Shown in pieces: positions 19,776-29,761 of a stretch of DNA of 64,000 nucleotides. Both the position numbers and the translations under genes were made by a program. Each line of letters opens with the position of its first letter. Within the stretch, counting starts at the first letter, position 1. Under the pieces are notes generated by a model. It saw only the letters and a list, made by a program, of their open reading frames with translations. It was not told where the DNA came from and searched no databases. Source of the stretch: Actinomadura chibensis NBRC 106107 (GTDB lineage Bacteria > Actinomycetota > Actinomycetes > Streptosporangiales > Streptosporangiaceae); assembly GCF_001552135.1 (NCBI RefSeq), contig NZ_BCQP01000004.1, positions 248,001-312,000 on the forward strand. Direction: 5' to 3'.

Positions 19776-21017
19776 ATGACCTCCCGTAAGCCGCGCGTCG
19801 TCCTCGGCGTGAGCGCCGGCATCGCCGCGTACAAGGTGTGCGAGCTGCTCCGGCGGCTCACCGAGTCGGGGCACGACGTCACCGTCGTCCCCACCGAGGA
19901 CGCGCTCCGGTTCGTCGGCGAGCCCACCTGGGCGGCCCTGTCCGGCAACCCCGTCTCGGCGCGGGTGTGGGACGGCGTCGAGGGCGTCCCGCACGTCCGG
20001 CTGGGGCAGAGCGCCGACCTCGTGTTCGTCGCCCCCGCGACCGCCGACCTGCTCGCCCGCGCGGCGCACGGGCTGGCGGACGACCTGCTCACCAACACCC
20101 TGCTCACCGCGCGGTGCCCGGTCGTGTTCGCGCCCGCGATGCACACCGAGATGTGGGAGCACCCGGCGACCCGGGAGAACGTGGCGACGCTCCGGGCCCG
20201 CGGCGCGGTCGTGGTCGAGCCCGCGTCCGGCCGGCTCACCGGCAAGGACACCGGCCCGGGCCGGCTGCCCGACCCGGCGGAGCTGTTCGAGGTCGCCCGG
20301 CGCGTCCTCGCCCGCGGCGCCGCGCCCCGCGACCTCGCCGGACGGCACGTCGTCGTCTCGGCGGGCGGCACCCGCGAGGCGATCGACCCGGTCAGGTTCA
20401 TCGGGAACCGGTCGTCCGGCCTCCAGGGGTACGCCCTCGCCCGGACGGCGGTGGCCCGCGGCGCCCGCGTCACGCTCGTCGCCGCCAACGTCGCCCTGCC
20501 GGACCCGGCGGGGGCCGAGGTCGTGGCCGTCACCTCGGCGGTGGAGATGCGCGAGGCGGTGCTGGAGGCGGCGGCGGACGCCGACGCGGTCGTGATGGCG
20601 GCGGCCGTCGCCGACTTCCGTCCGGCCGGGTACCGGGACTCGAAGATCAAGAAGACGGACGGCGCCGAGCCGGAGCCGATCCGGCTCGTCAAGAACCCCG
20701 ACATCCTCGCCGAGCTGGGCCGCGAGCGGCGTGCCGGGCGGGTCGTCGTCGGGTTCGCGGCCGAGACCGACGACGTGCTCGCGAACGGCCGCGCCAAGCT
20801 CGCCCGCAAGGGCAGCGACCTGCTCGTCGTCAACCAGGTCGGCGCGGACCTGACCTTCGGGCGGCCCGACAACGCGGCGGTGGTCCTCGGCGCGGACGGC
20901 TCGCGGACCGACGTCCCGCGCGGTCCGAAGGAGGCGCTCGCCGACACCGTCTGGGACCTCGTCGCCGAGCGCCTCTTTCCGGGGGAAGAGGCCGGTCATG
21001 CCAGCGTCCGGGGATGA
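19776..21017 (+). CDS. coaBC: Bifunctional phosphopantothenoylcysteine decarboxylase / phosphopantothenate-cysteine ligase
   Basis: A 413-residue fusion for two steps of coenzyme A synthesis. The N-terminal CoaC flavoprotein (about 1-180) has GVSAGIAAYK, the conserved PAMHTEMWEHP and PASGRLTGKDTG; the C-terminal CoaB ligase starts at RHVVVSAGGTREAIDPVRFIGN and includes VKNPDILAELG. The start is ATG without a clear ribosome binding site; GACAGT lies 6 bases upstream, which would fit a leaderless transcript. Confidence 0.95.
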   Translation: MTSRKPRVVLGVSAGIAAYKVCELLRRLTESGHDVTVVPTEDALRFVGEPTWAALSGNPVSARVWDGVEGVPHVRLGQSADLVFVAPATADLLARAAHGLADDLLTNTLLTARCPVVFAPAMHTEMWEHPATRENVATLRARGAVVVEPASGRLTGKDTGPGRLPDPAELFEVARRVLARGAAPRDLAGRHVVVSAGGTREAIDPVRFIGNRSSGLQGYALARTAVARGARVTLVAANVALPDPAGAEVVAVTSAVEMREAVLEAAADADAVVMAAAVADFRPAGYRDSKIKKTDGAEPEPIRLVKNPDILAELGRERRAGRVVVGFAAETDDVLANGRAKLARKGSDLLVVNQVGADLTFGRPDNAAVVLGADGSRTDVPRGPKEALADTVWDLVAERLFPGEEAGHASVRG

Positions 21018-21142
21018 TCCCGCTAGACTTGCGGCCCTAGCATGCGTGGGGAATTCCGGCGCGGGGGCGTCTCCGGGCCGAAACTCGAACAAGTATCCGT
21101 CCTGCGACGTCAGTCAGCAGCCGCTGCAAGGAGTGCACGTAC

Positions 21143-22336
21143 GTGTCTCGCCGCCTGTTCACCTCGGAGTCCGTCACCGAAGGACACCCCGACAAGATCG
21201 CGGACCAGATCAGCGACGCGATCCTCGACTCGATGCTCAAGGACGACCCGAAGAGCCGGGTCGCCGTCGAGACGATGATCACGACCGGTCAGGTGCATGT
21301 GGCCGGTGAGGTCACCACCGAGACCTATGTGGACATCCCGGGCGTGATCCGGGAGAAGATCCTGGAGATCGGCTACGACTCGTCCAAGAAGGGCTTCGAC
21401 GGGCACTCCTGCGGCGTGTCGGTGTCCATCGGCGCGCAGTCGCCCGACATCGCGCAGGGCGTGGACGACGCCTACGAGACCCGCGAGGGCGAGGGCGTCG
21501 ACGACCTCGACCGGCAGGGCGCGGGCGACCAGGGCCTCATGTTCGGCTACGCGACCGACGAGACCCCCGAGCTCATGCCGCTGCCGATCACGCTGGCGCA
21601 CCGGCTCGCGCAGCGGCTGTCCGCGGTGCGCAAGAGCGGCGACGTCCCCTACCTGCGCCCGGACGGCAAGACGCAGGTCACGATCGAGTACGACGGCGAC
21701 CGCGGGGTCCGCCTCGACACCGTCGTCGTGTCCAGCCAGCACGCCCCGGACATCGACCTGCGCGAGCTGCTGACCCCGGACGTCAAGGAGCACGTCGTCG
21801 ACCCGGTGCTCGGCGAGTTCGACCTCGACACCCAGGGCTACCGGCTGCTGGTCAACCCGACCGGCCGGTTCGAGATCGGCGGGCCGATGGGCGACGCCGG
21901 GCTCACCGGACGCAAGATCATCGTCGACACCTACGGTGGGATGGCGCGGCACGGCGGCGGCGCGTTCTCCGGCAAGGACCCGTCCAAGGTCGACCGGTCC
22001 GCCGCGTACGCGATGCGGTGGGTCGCGAAGAACATCGTCGCCGCGCAGCTCGCCCGGCGCGCCGAGGTCCAGGTCGCCTACGCCATCGGCAAGGCCCACC
22101 CGGTCGGCGTGTTCGTGGAGACGTTCGGCACCGAGAACGTCGCCCCGGAGAAGATCGAGAAGGCCATCGCGGACGTGTTCGACCTGCGTCCGGCCGCGAT
22201 CGTCCGCGACCTCGACCTGCTCCGCCCGATCTACCAGCAGACCGCCGCGTACGGGCACTTCGGCCGGTCCGAGCCCGACTTCTCGTGGGAGTCGACGGAC
22301 CGCGCCAAGGACCTCGCCTCCGCCGCCGGTCTGTGA
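21143..22336 (+). CDS. metK: S-adenosylmethionine synthetase
   Basis: A 397-residue MetK that makes S-adenosylmethionine from methionine and ATP. The signature [14 protein letters not shown] appears at the N-terminus, with [15 protein letters not shown] and [16 protein letters not shown] further on. GTG start with AAGGAG 9 bases upstream. The 125-base gap after coaBC has no SAM riboswitch that I can recognise. A strong hairpin follows. Confidence 0.97.
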   Translation: MSRRLFTSESVTEGHPDKIADQISDAILDSMLKDDPKSRVAVETMITTGQVHVAGEVTTETYVDIPGVIREKILEIGYDSSKKGFDGHSCGVSVSIGAQSPDIAQGVDDAYETREGEGVDDLDRQGAGDQGLMFGYATDETPELMPLPITLAHRLAQRLSAVRKSGDVPYLRPDGKTQVTIEYDGDRGVRLDTVVVSSQHAPDIDLRELLTPDVKEHVVDPVLGEFDLDTQGYRLLVNPTGRFEIGGPMGDAGLTGRKIIVDTYGGMARHGGGAFSGKDPSKVDRSAAYAMRWVAKNIVAAQLARRAEVQVAYAIGKAHPVGVFVETFGTENVAPEKIEKAIADVFDLRPAAIVRDLDLLRPIYQQTAAYGHFGRSEPDFSWESTDRAKDLASAAGL

Positions 22337-22352
22337 CGGCCTGAACGCATCG

Positions 22353-22393
22353 CGCGAAGGGCCCCGGGGACTCGGTCCCCGGGGCCCTTCGCG
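22353..22393. terminator. Perfect 19-bp terminator between convergent genes
   Basis: CGCGAAGGGCCCCGGGGAC, loop TCG, and its exact complement. It lies 17 bases after metK and 36 bases before the end of the minus-strand membrane gene, so it can serve both. Confidence 0.8.
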
Positions 22394-22428
22394 TGCGTGC
22401 GGCCTTCGCGTGCGTGCGGGTCGCCCGG

Positions 22429-24117
22429 TCAGGGCTCGCAGTGGTTGCCGCGGTGGAGGCCGTAGCGGGCCGCGACGGTGTAGCGGCCGGGGCGGTCTGC
22501 CTTCAGCCGGACGAAGTCGCCCTCGCGCCGCAGGCACGCCTTGCCGCCCGTGACCCTGAGCCACGGCGACCAGGACACGCGCATGAGGACGGACCCGCTG
22601 GACGGCATGTCCACGACGAGCTTGCCCGCGTTCAGCTTGGCGACGGAGGCCGGGGCGTCCACCAGCGGGGTCGCGCGCAGGACGCGGAACAGCCGCCAGT
22701 GCTCGTCCCTCCAGATCTCCGTCAGGTACGGCTGGCCCTTCTCCACGAGCGCGGCCTCGTCCCGGGCGGACCAGTCCACCTCCTGCTCGGGCAGGACGAC
22801 GTACTGCACGGCCCACTTGTCCAGCCACTCGCGGTAGGAGTCGGCCGTCAGCGCGCCCTCCTCGTAGAAGAGCTCGTGGCGTTCGGCGTCGACCTGGCGG
22901 TTCCATCCCCGGGCGAGGATGAAGTCGCGCCCCAGGCCGGACGCCTCCCAGTGGGAGCGCAGCGGGACGACCTCGATGCGCGCGTCGCCCGCGCCGAGCG
23001 CGACCAGCTCGGTGGACAGGCCGCTGCCGTGCCTGGCCGCCGCCGCCGCGGGCTCGGTGTGGATCAGGTCGTCGACCGGCTTCACGACCTGCCAGGACGC
23101 CGTGATGATGAACGCCAGCGACAGCACGCCGATCCGGATGAGGCCCTGCGCGCGCGCCACGGCGGACAGCAGGAACATCCCGCCGAACAGCAGCGAGAGG
23201 CGTTCGACGTTGCTGCCGACCGGCGACGGGATCAGCCAGGTCAGCGCGATGCCCGCCAGGTAGATCCCGGCGCCGACGCGGATCAGCCGCCACTCCTTCG
23301 GCGCGCAGAGCAGCATGGCCACCACGCTGGCGACGCACGGCAGGACGATCGCGGTCAGCGAGATCGGCTGGACGCCGCTGAACGGGAAGAGCAGGCTCGT
23401 CGTCCCGACGACGATCGGCGGCCCGGCGGCGATGCAGACCCCGGCGCGGCGCCGCCCGGTGAGGAACAGCGCGGCGGCGAGCACCATCAGGAACAGCCCG
23501 GCGACCGGGCTGGCGAGCGTGGCGAGCAGGCCGAGGCCGACCATGCCCGCCGCGCGCAGGGCGGGCGTGCCGCGCGGGGTGAACGCCATGATCGTCGCCA
23601 TCAGCGCGAACGTCAGGCCGAGGCCGAAGGTGACCCGTCCGGACGCGGAGTTGCAGGAGAGCGCGAACGCCGCCCACAGGGACGCGGGCAGCGCGACGGG
23701 CGCCCGGAACCGCTTCAGCAGCGCGCCCGTCAGCGCGGCGGAGAGCGTGCCGCAGACGACGGCGACCGTGCGTATCCCGAACACGGCCATGAGGTAGGGC
23801 GACATGACGCTGTAGGACGCGGGGTGCATCCCCCCGTACCAGGCGAAGCTGTAGGCCGAGGTGGGGTGCTCCCAGGCGAAGTCCGTCCAGGCGGCCTGCG
23901 CGGCGAGGTCGCCGCCCTCGGTCGCGAGGTAGAGCGCCCACACCAGGTGGAGGACGCCCGCCGCCACCGTGGCCGCCACCACCGGGTGGCGCGGGTTCGC
24001 CCACTTCCTCCAGCTCCTCCAGGAGAACGGGGACGAGGAGCGGGGCCGCCCCCGCCTGGCCTGGGCGTCCGTCCGCTCCGGAGTGCGCGCGGTGTCTGGA
24101 GTGTGAGCTGTGGTCAT
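22429..24117 (-). CDS. Polytopic membrane protein, GT-C-like, unknown function
   Basis: A 562-residue protein with a charged cytosolic N-terminus (about 1-45), roughly ten to twelve hydrophobic helices (about 50-370) and a soluble C-terminal domain (about 390-562). The layout resembles GT-C glycosyltransferase-like or 6-pyruvoyl-tetrahydropterin-synthase-related membrane proteins of actinobacteria. No catalytic motif can be named. The minus-strand start MTTAHTPDTARTP was chosen because the longer frame covers priA antisense sequence. It stands alone between convergent metK and divergent priA. Function unknown; an envelope glycan role is only a guess. Confidence 0.75.
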   Translation of the reverse strand: MTTAHTPDTARTPERTDAQARRGRPRSSSPFSWRSWRKWANPRHPVVAATVAAGVLHLVWALYLATEGGDLAAQAAWTDFAWEHPTSAYSFAWYGGMHPASYSVMSPYLMAVFGIRTVAVVCGTLSAALTGALLKRFRAPVALPASLWAAFALSCNSASGRVTFGLGLTFALMATIMAFTPRGTPALRAAGMVGLGLLATLASPVAGLFLMVLAAALFLTGRRRAGVCIAAGPPIVVGTTSLLFPFSGVQPISLTAIVLPCVASVVAMLLCAPKEWRLIRVGAGIYLAGIALTWLIPSPVGSNVERLSLLFGGMFLLSAVARAQGLIRIGVLSLAFIITASWQVVKPVDDLIHTEPAAAAARHGSGLSTELVALGAGDARIEVVPLRSHWEASGLGRDFILARGWNRQVDAERHELFYEEGALTADSYREWLDKWAVQYVVLPEQEVDWSARDEAALVEKGQPYLTEIWRDEHWRLFRVLRATPLVDAPASVAKLNAGKLVVDMPSSGSVLMRVSWSPWLRVTGGKACLRREGDFVRLKADRPGRYTVAARYGLHRGNHCEP

Positions 24118-24252
24118 CGCCTGCACGGGCTCGTGGGACGGAGAGGGCGCGGAAGGAATCGGGCAATGGGCCAACGGGACGCGCGCCCCGGTCGATCGGA
24201 TCAACCCTAGCGTGCGCGGTCGACTGTCGGGTTGATCTGGTAGGACGGGGAG

Positions 24253-26328
24253 GTGACCAAGGACGGCGGCGGAACGGACCTGATCCCGGGGCTGGACGAG
24301 CTGCCGAGCGCGCCCGCGGCCAAGCCGCGAGCGGGGGCGAAGGGCCGGTCGCCGAAGAAGGGGGCGCGGCGTCCCGCCGGGGAGTCGCCGGTCGCGCGGG
24401 TCGCGGTGGACATGTCCCTCCCGCACCTGGACCGCCCGTTCGACTACCTGGTGCCCGAGGAGATGGACGCCAAGGTCGTGCCCGGGTGCCGGGTGCGGGT
24501 CCGCTTCGCGGGGCAGCTCGTGGACGGGTTCGTCCTGGAGCGGGTCGCCGAGAGCGCCCACGACGGCAAGCTGCTGTTCGTGGAGCGGGTGACGTCGTCC
24601 GAGCGCGTCCTGACGCCGGAGGTCGCGGCCCTGGTGCGGGAGGTGGCCGACCGGTACGCGGGGACGTTCGCCGACGTGCTCCGGCTGGCCGTCCCGCCGA
24701 GGCACGCGCGGGTGGAGGCCGAGCCGGTGGCGGCGCCCCGCGAGTTCGAGCCGCCGGGAGACGGCGTCGGCGTGTGGCGCGACTACCCGGCCGGGGCGTC
24801 GTTCCTCGGCGCCCTGGCCGAGGGCCGGGCGCCGCGCGCCGTCTGGACGGCCCTGCCCGGCGAGGACTGGACGGCCGCCGTGGCGCGGGCCGTCGCGACG
24901 ACCCTGCGCGGCGGGCGCGGCGCGCTGGTCGTCGTCGCGGACGGACGCGACGTGGCGCGCGTGGACGCCGCCCTGAAGGCCGAGCTGGGGGAGGGCCGCC
25001 ACGTGGCGCTCACGGCCGAGCTGGGGCCCGCGGAGCGGTACCGGAGGTGGCTCGCCGTCCTGCGCGGCGCGGCGCGGGCGGTGGTCGGGACGCGCGCCGC
25101 GATGTTCGCGCCCGTCGCCGACCTCGGGCTCGTCGTGCTGTGGGACGACGGCGACGACGTCCACGCCGAGCCGCACGCCCCGTATCCGCACCCGCGCGAC
25201 GTCCTCGCCCTGCGTGCGCACAGGGCGGACGCGGGGGCGCTCATAGGCGGCTTCACCCGGACCACCGACGCCACCCTGCTCGTCGAGTCCGGGTGGGCGC
25301 GCGCGCTGAGCGCGGACAGGGCGCGTGTCCGGACGGCCATGCCCCGCGTCCGGTACGTGGGGGAGGACGCCCAGCTCGCCAGGGACGCCGCCGCCCGCAC
25401 GGCGCGCCTGCCCAACATCGCGTTCGAGGCGGCCAGGAAGGCGCTGGAGGAGGGGCCCGTCCTCGTCCAGGTGCCGCGGCGCGGGTACGTCCCGGGCGTC
25501 GCCTGCGGACGGTGCCGTACGCCCGCGCAGTGCGCGGCCTGCCAGGGGCCCCTGTCGCTGACGTCGTCCCACGCGGCCCCGCACTGCCGCTGGTGCGGGC
25601 GGATCGCGGGCGACTGGCACTGCCCCGAGTGCGGGTTCGTCCAGTTCCGGGCCATGGTGGTCGGCGCGAAGCGGACGGCCGAGGAACTGGGCAGGGCGTT
25701 CCCCGGCGTACCGGTGCGCACGTCCGGACGGGAGTCGGTCCTCGACCGGGTGGGCCCGGAGCGGGCCCTCGTGGTGTCGACGCCGGGCGCGGAGCCGCCC
25801 GCCGAGGGCGGATACCGCGCCGCGCTGCTCCTGGACGGGTGGGTCCTGCTCGGGCGTCCTGATCTGCGCGCGGGGGAGGAGACGCTGCGGCGGTGGATGA
25901 ACGCGGCGTCGCTCGTCCGCCCGCAGGGGCCGGTGGTGGTGGCGGCCGAGGGGTCGCTGCCCACCGTGCAGGCCCTCGTCCGGTGGGACCCGGTGACCTA
26001 CGCCGAGCGGGAGTTGGACGAGCGCAGGCAGGTGGGCTTCCCGCCCGCCGCGCGGATGGCGTCGCTGACCGCGACCCCCGCGGCCATCCGCGAACTCCTG
26101 GCCGATGCCAGGTTGCCCGAGGGGGCCGAGGTGCTCGGGCCGGTGCCGGTTCCGTCGTCGCCGCAGGGCGGGGGCGACGCGCCTGAGAAGGAGCGCGCGT
26201 TGATCCGCGTCCCCCGCGCGATGGGGCCCGCCCTCGCGCGCGCGCTGAAAGAGGCTCAAGGTGTTCGCAGCGCGCGCAAGGCGGCGGAGACGGTACGAGT
26301 CCAGATCGACCCCCTGGAGTTGATCTGA
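24253..26328 (+). CDS. priA: Probable replication restart protein PriA, helicase motifs lost
   Basis: A 691-residue actinobacterial PriA. The N-terminal DNA-binding domain (LDRPFDYLVPEE) and all eight zinc-site cysteines remain (Cys418, 421, 427, 430, 445, 448, 457, 460). The Walker A region reads LPGEDWTAAVARA and the DEEH box reads WDDGDDVH, so ATP hydrolysis is unlikely. This loss is normal for actinobacterial PriA, which may act only as a structural primosome factor. GTG start; TAGGAC lies 6 bases before it. It follows the membrane gene divergently. Confidence 0.9.
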   Translation: MTKDGGGTDLIPGLDELPSAPAAKPRAGAKGRSPKKGARRPAGESPVARVAVDMSLPHLDRPFDYLVPEEMDAKVVPGCRVRVRFAGQLVDGFVLERVAESAHDGKLLFVERVTSSERVLTPEVAALVREVADRYAGTFADVLRLAVPPRHARVEAEPVAAPREFEPPGDGVGVWRDYPAGASFLGALAEGRAPRAVWTALPGEDWTAAVARAVATTLRGGRGALVVVADGRDVARVDAALKAELGEGRHVALTAELGPAERYRRWLAVLRGAARAVVGTRAAMFAPVADLGLVVLWDDGDDVHAEPHAPYPHPRDVLALRAHRADAGALIGGFTRTTDATLLVESGWARALSADRARVRTAMPRVRYVGEDAQLARDAAARTARLPNIAFEAARKALEEGPVLVQVPRRGYVPGVACGRCRTPAQCAACQGPLSLTSSHAAPHCRWCGRIAGDWHCPECGFVQFRAMVVGAKRTAEELGRAFPGVPVRTSGRESVLDRVGPERALVVSTPGAEPPAEGGYRAALLLDGWVLLGRPDLRAGEETLRRWMNAASLVRPQGPVVVAAEGSLPTVQALVRWDPVTYAERELDERRQVGFPPAARMASLTATPAAIRELLADARLPEGAEVLGPVPVPSSPQGGGDAPEKERALIRVPRAMGPALARALKEAQGVRSARKAAETVRVQIDPLELI

Positions 26329-26332
26329 CCAA

Positions 26333-26338
26333 TAGGGT
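26333..26338 (+). promoter_or_regulatory. -10-like hexamer 6 bases before a GTG start
   Basis: TAGGGT lies between the priA stop and the GTG at 26345. The spacing would give a leaderless mRNA. No -35 seen. Confidence 0.35.
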
Positions 26339-26344
26339 TCTCGC

Positions 26345-28153
26345 GTGGCCGACAACTGGGTGGAGACCATCGCGGGCGACCTGCGGCGATGGGCGGACGA
26401 GCGCGACGAGGCGCTGGACGAGCAGGGGACCCGCATCCTGCTGGAGCTCGTGCGGGACGAGATGGGCCTGCCGGGCCCGGACGCGCTGACCCCGGAGCAA
26501 CTGCGCGAGCTGCTGCTCGGCGTGTTCCCCGAGTCGGTGGTGGCCGGCCGCGAGGACGTCCCCACGGTCCTGGAGGCGCTCCGCCGGATCATCGCCTACC
26601 TGGACGACACGGGGGCCGTCACCGCGGAGGACGCCGCCGCCCTGACGGCGGAGCTCGACCGTACCGGCCCCGAGTTCGCCGACCTCGTCGCGGAGGTCGA
26701 CACAGAGGAGCGCCAGGCGGCCGCAGAGGTCATCGGCGGGCTGATGCAGGCGGACGGCGTCTCCCTGGACGACCAGGACGCGGTCGACGCGTGGGTCCGC
26801 GAGTTCGAGGCCCTGCCGGAGGACGAGCGCTACGCCCGCACGGAGGGGTACCTCCGGCAGGCGGAGGAGCTGGTCGTCCCGCCCGTCCGGCTCGCCCCCG
26901 CGGCGGACCTGGCCGACGCCGTGCGCCACTCGCGGCTGACGGAGAACGTCCTCGCCCTGGCCGAATGGACGGGCGAGCGGGCCCTCACCGAGCACGACAC
27001 GCTCACGGAGGCCGACGCCGAGGCCGCCGCCCTCGCCATGGGGCTGCGGACCCCGCGCCGCCACGGCGCGATGGAGGACGCGGGCGAACTCGAAAGGCTC
27101 TGGTGGGCCGCCGTCGAGGCGAAGGTCATCGCCGCCGAGCAGGGGAGGGCCGCCCCGGGTCCGTCCTTGGACGGTCTCCGCTCCGGTGACGACTCGACCC
27201 TGCTGGCCGCCTGGCTGCCCCTGTTCGAGGCGCTGGTCGTCCCGGGGCACGACTACGCCGACGGCCTGGACGCGGTGGAACTCGTCCAGAACGAGCTGAC
27301 CGGCGTGCTCATCCACCTGTACGAGCAGGAGGAGCCGACCGAGCCCGAAACGCTCGTCGGCGCCCTGCTCGAACACGTCGACGAGGCGTACGACCTCGGC
27401 GACTCGGAGGCCATGACCGCCCTGGTGACGGACGCCTTCCACCTCGAACTGGCCACGCTCGGGGAATGGGGCGTGGTCGAGGAGGCCGGAGAGGGGCGGG
27501 CCCTGACGCCGCTCGGCGTGTGGGCGGTGCGCGAGCTGCTGCTGGCGGACGGGTTCACCGCCCCCGTCATCGGCGAACTGGCCAAGGCCCGCGCGTCCGA
27601 CCTCATCGCGGGGCTCACCTGGTACCGGCCCGACGCCGCCGACGAGGAGGTCGACGGCTGGCTCGCCCGCCACGACCCGAAGGACGCCGCCGCCGACCTC
27701 CTGGACGTCATGCGGACCGGCGGGCCCGGCGCGCGCAACCTCGCCGCCGCCGTCCTGCACCGCATCGGCCCGGAGGCGGCCCCGGTCGTCCGCGCCGCGC
27801 AGGAGCATCCGCTCGTATCGCCCTACGCCGCGCTCTGGCTGAACGCCACCGGCGACCCGTCCGGACGGGAGCTCGCCCGCGAGGAGTACCTCTGGGTGTT
27901 CGTCGACACCGTCGCCGGGATGCTGGAGACCGCCGAACCCGAAGAGGCGGTGGAGGCGGCCCTCGCCGACACCCCGCCGGGAGCGGAGATGGAGGAGATG
28001 GTCGACGAGCTGTGGCGCACCGACCATCCCGGCGTGGCCGACGTACTGGAGGCCCTGGGCGCGCACCATCCCGACAGGGCGACCGCCAAGGCCGCGCGCA
28101 CCGCCGCCTACAAGGCGCGGTCCGCGCACCAGGCGGCGCGGCGCGGGGTGTGA
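26345..28153 (+). CDS. Conserved actinobacterial protein of unknown function
   Basis: A 602-residue acidic, strongly helical protein with no signal peptide or membrane segment. Leu/Ala/Glu-rich helices recur throughout, and the C-terminal half (about 440-600) looks like HEAT-type helical repeats (ARNLAAAVLHRIGPEAAPVV, GVADVLEALGAHHPDRATA). The middle (TLGEWGVVEEAGEGRALTPLG, about 370-400) resembles a winged-helix wing. I do not recognise a named family. It starts 17 bases after priA and precedes def. A scaffold or regulatory role is possible, but nothing in the sequence proves it. Confidence 0.8.
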   Translation: MADNWVETIAGDLRRWADERDEALDEQGTRILLELVRDEMGLPGPDALTPEQLRELLLGVFPESVVAGREDVPTVLEALRRIIAYLDDTGAVTAEDAAALTAELDRTGPEFADLVAEVDTEERQAAAEVIGGLMQADGVSLDDQDAVDAWVREFEALPEDERYARTEGYLRQAEELVVPPVRLAPAADLADAVRHSRLTENVLALAEWTGERALTEHDTLTEADAEAAALAMGLRTPRRHGAMEDAGELERLWWAAVEAKVIAAEQGRAAPGPSLDGLRSGDDSTLLAAWLPLFEALVVPGHDYADGLDAVELVQNELTGVLIHLYEQEEPTEPETLVGALLEHVDEAYDLGDSEAMTALVTDAFHLELATLGEWGVVEEAGEGRALTPLGVWAVRELLLADGFTAPVIGELAKARASDLIAGLTWYRPDAADEEVDGWLARHDPKDAAADLLDVMRTGGPGARNLAAAVLHRIGPEAAPVVRAAQEHPLVSPYAALWLNATGDPSGRELAREEYLWVFVDTVAGMLETAEPEEAVEAALADTPPGAEMEEMVDELWRTDHPGVADVLEALGAHHPDRATAKAARTAAYKARSAHQAARRGV

Positions 28154-28288
28154 CGCGTCCCGTGCCGCCGAGCGGGTCGCGGAGTGTCAAGCTCTCTGGG
28201 ACGTCTCCGTAAACTGGAGGGATCGTCCCGTCCCCTGGAGACCGTCCCGGGAATCCCTCAGGAAACCTCGTACGAAACGGAGTCCTCG

Positions 28289-28834
28289 TTGGCCGTCAAG
28301 CCCATCCGCCTCTTCGGCGACCCCGTGCTGCGCACGCCCGCGGAGCCGGTGAAGGACTTCGACAAGGAGCTGCGCCAGCTCGTCAAGGACCTCACCGACA
28401 CGATGATCGACGCTCCCGGGGTCGGCCTCGCCGCACCGCAGCTCGGCGTGGGCCTGCGGGTGTTCACCTACTACGTCGACGACCGGCTGGGGCACGTGGT
28501 CAACCCCACCCTGGACCTGTCGGACGAGCAGGAGACCGACGACGAGGGCTGCCTGTCCCTGCCCGGCCTGTCGTTCCCCACCGCGCGCGCCGTCCGCGCC
28601 GTGGCGAAGGGCTTCAACATGCACGGGGAGCCGATCACGCTGGAGGGCACGCACCTGCTGGCCCGCTGCGTCCAGCACGAGACCGACCACCTCGACGGCG
28701 TCATCTTCATCGACCGGATGGACCCGGAGCAGCGCAAGGCCGCGATGAAGGCGATCAGGCAGGCCGAGTGGTTCGGCGACACGGCGCCGGTCGTCAAGGA
28801 GTCGCCGCACCGCACCTTCGGGAAGGCGATCTAG
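28289..28834 (+). CDS. def: Peptide deformylase
   Basis: A 181-residue deformylase that removes the formyl group from new proteins. All three motifs are present: GVGLAAPQ, EGCLS (metal Cys) and QHETDHLDG (metal histidines and catalytic Glu). I chose the TTG start (AVKPIRLFGDPVLR follows) because CGGAG lies 6 bases upstream and it begins where the family does; the frame is open about 35 codons further without such features. Its stop is directly followed by the fmt ATG. Confidence 0.95.
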   Translation: MAVKPIRLFGDPVLRTPAEPVKDFDKELRQLVKDLTDTMIDAPGVGLAAPQLGVGLRVFTYYVDDRLGHVVNPTLDLSDEQETDDEGCLSLPGLSFPTARAVRAVAKGFNMHGEPITLEGTHLLARCVQHETDHLDGVIFIDRMDPEQRKAAMKAIRQAEWFGDTAPVVKESPHRTFGKAI

Positions 28835-29761
28835 ATGCGGCTCGTGTTCGCGGGCACCCCCGAGACCGCCCTCCCGGCCCTCAGAGCGCTTCTGGAGTCC
28901 TCGCACGAGGTGGTGGCGGTCGTCACCCGCCCGGACGGGCGTTCGGGCCGTGGGCGCCGTCTCAGCGCCAGCCCGGTCGCGTCCCTGGCCACGGAGGCGG
29001 GCGTCGAGGTGCTCAAGCCCGCCAAGGCGCGCGACCCGGAGTTCCTCGACCGGCTCCGCGAGATCGCGCCCGACTGCTGCCCGGTCGTCGCCTACGGGGC
29101 GCTGCTGCCCCGCGAGGCGCTCGACATCCCCCGGCACGGCTGGGTGAACCTGCACTTCTCGCTGCTGCCCGCCTGGCGCGGCGCCGCCCCGGTGCAGCGC
29201 GCGATCCTGCACGGCGACGACGTCACCGGCGCGGCCACCTTCCAGATCGAGGAGGGACTCGACACGGGCCCGGTCTACGGCGTCCTCACCGAGCCGATCA
29301 AACCGACCGACACCACGGGCGACCTGCTGGGCCGCCTGGCCGAGGCCGGGGCGAGCCTGCTGCTCGACACGATGAACGGGATCGAGGCGGGCGTCCTGGA
29401 ACCGCGGCCCCAGCCGACGGAGGGCGTGTCCCACGCGGCGAAGCTGACGCCGGAGGACGGCCACGTCGACTGGAACAGCCCCGCCCTGCACATCGACCGC
29501 CTGATCCGGGCCTGCACCCCCGCGCCCGGCGCGTGGACCAACTTCCGCGACACCCGCCTCAAGCTCGGACCGGTCCGCCCGGTGCCGGACGCCGAGACCC
29601 TGTCGCCCGGGGCGCTGCTGCCAGGCAAGAACGAGGTGCTGGTAGGGACGGCCACGCATCCCGTCGCGCTCGGCGAGGTCCAGCCGCAGGGCAAGCGCGG
29701 CATGGCCGCCGCCGACTGGATCCGCGGCGTCAACCTCATCGGCAAGGACGCGCTGCACTGA
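28835..29761 (+). CDS. fmt: Methionyl-tRNA formyltransferase
   Basis: A 308-residue Fmt that formylates initiator Met-tRNA using 10-formyl-tetrahydrofolate, the reverse partner of Def. [16 protein letters not shown] opens the catalytic domain; [16 protein letters not shown] holds the active-site His and the folate site. The C-terminal tRNA-binding domain starts near 205. The stop shares a base with the rsmB ATG (TGATG). Operon def-fmt-rsmB. Confidence 0.96.
   Translation: MRLVFAGTPETALPALRALLESSHEVVAVVTRPDGRSGRGRRLSASPVASLATEAGVEVLKPAKARDPEFLDRLREIAPDCCPVVAYGALLPREALDIPRHGWVNLHFSLLPAWRGAAPVQRAILHGDDVTGAATFQIEEGLDTGPVYGVLTEPIKPTDTTGDLLGRLAEAGASLLLDTMNGIEAGVLEPRPQPTEGVSHAAKLTPEDGHVDWNSPALHIDRLIRACTPAPGAWTNFRDTRLKLGPVRPVPDAETLSPGALLPGKNEVLVGTATHPVALGEVQPQGKRGMAAADWIRGVNLIGKDALH

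Noticed and set aside
21018..21142. Possible SAM riboswitch upstream of metK
   Set aside because: None of the conserved SAM-I, SAM-II or SAM-IV blocks can be recognised.
22393..24210. 605-codon plus-strand frame
   Set aside because: Antisense shadow of the membrane protein gene, whose hydrophobic helices are clear on the minus strand.
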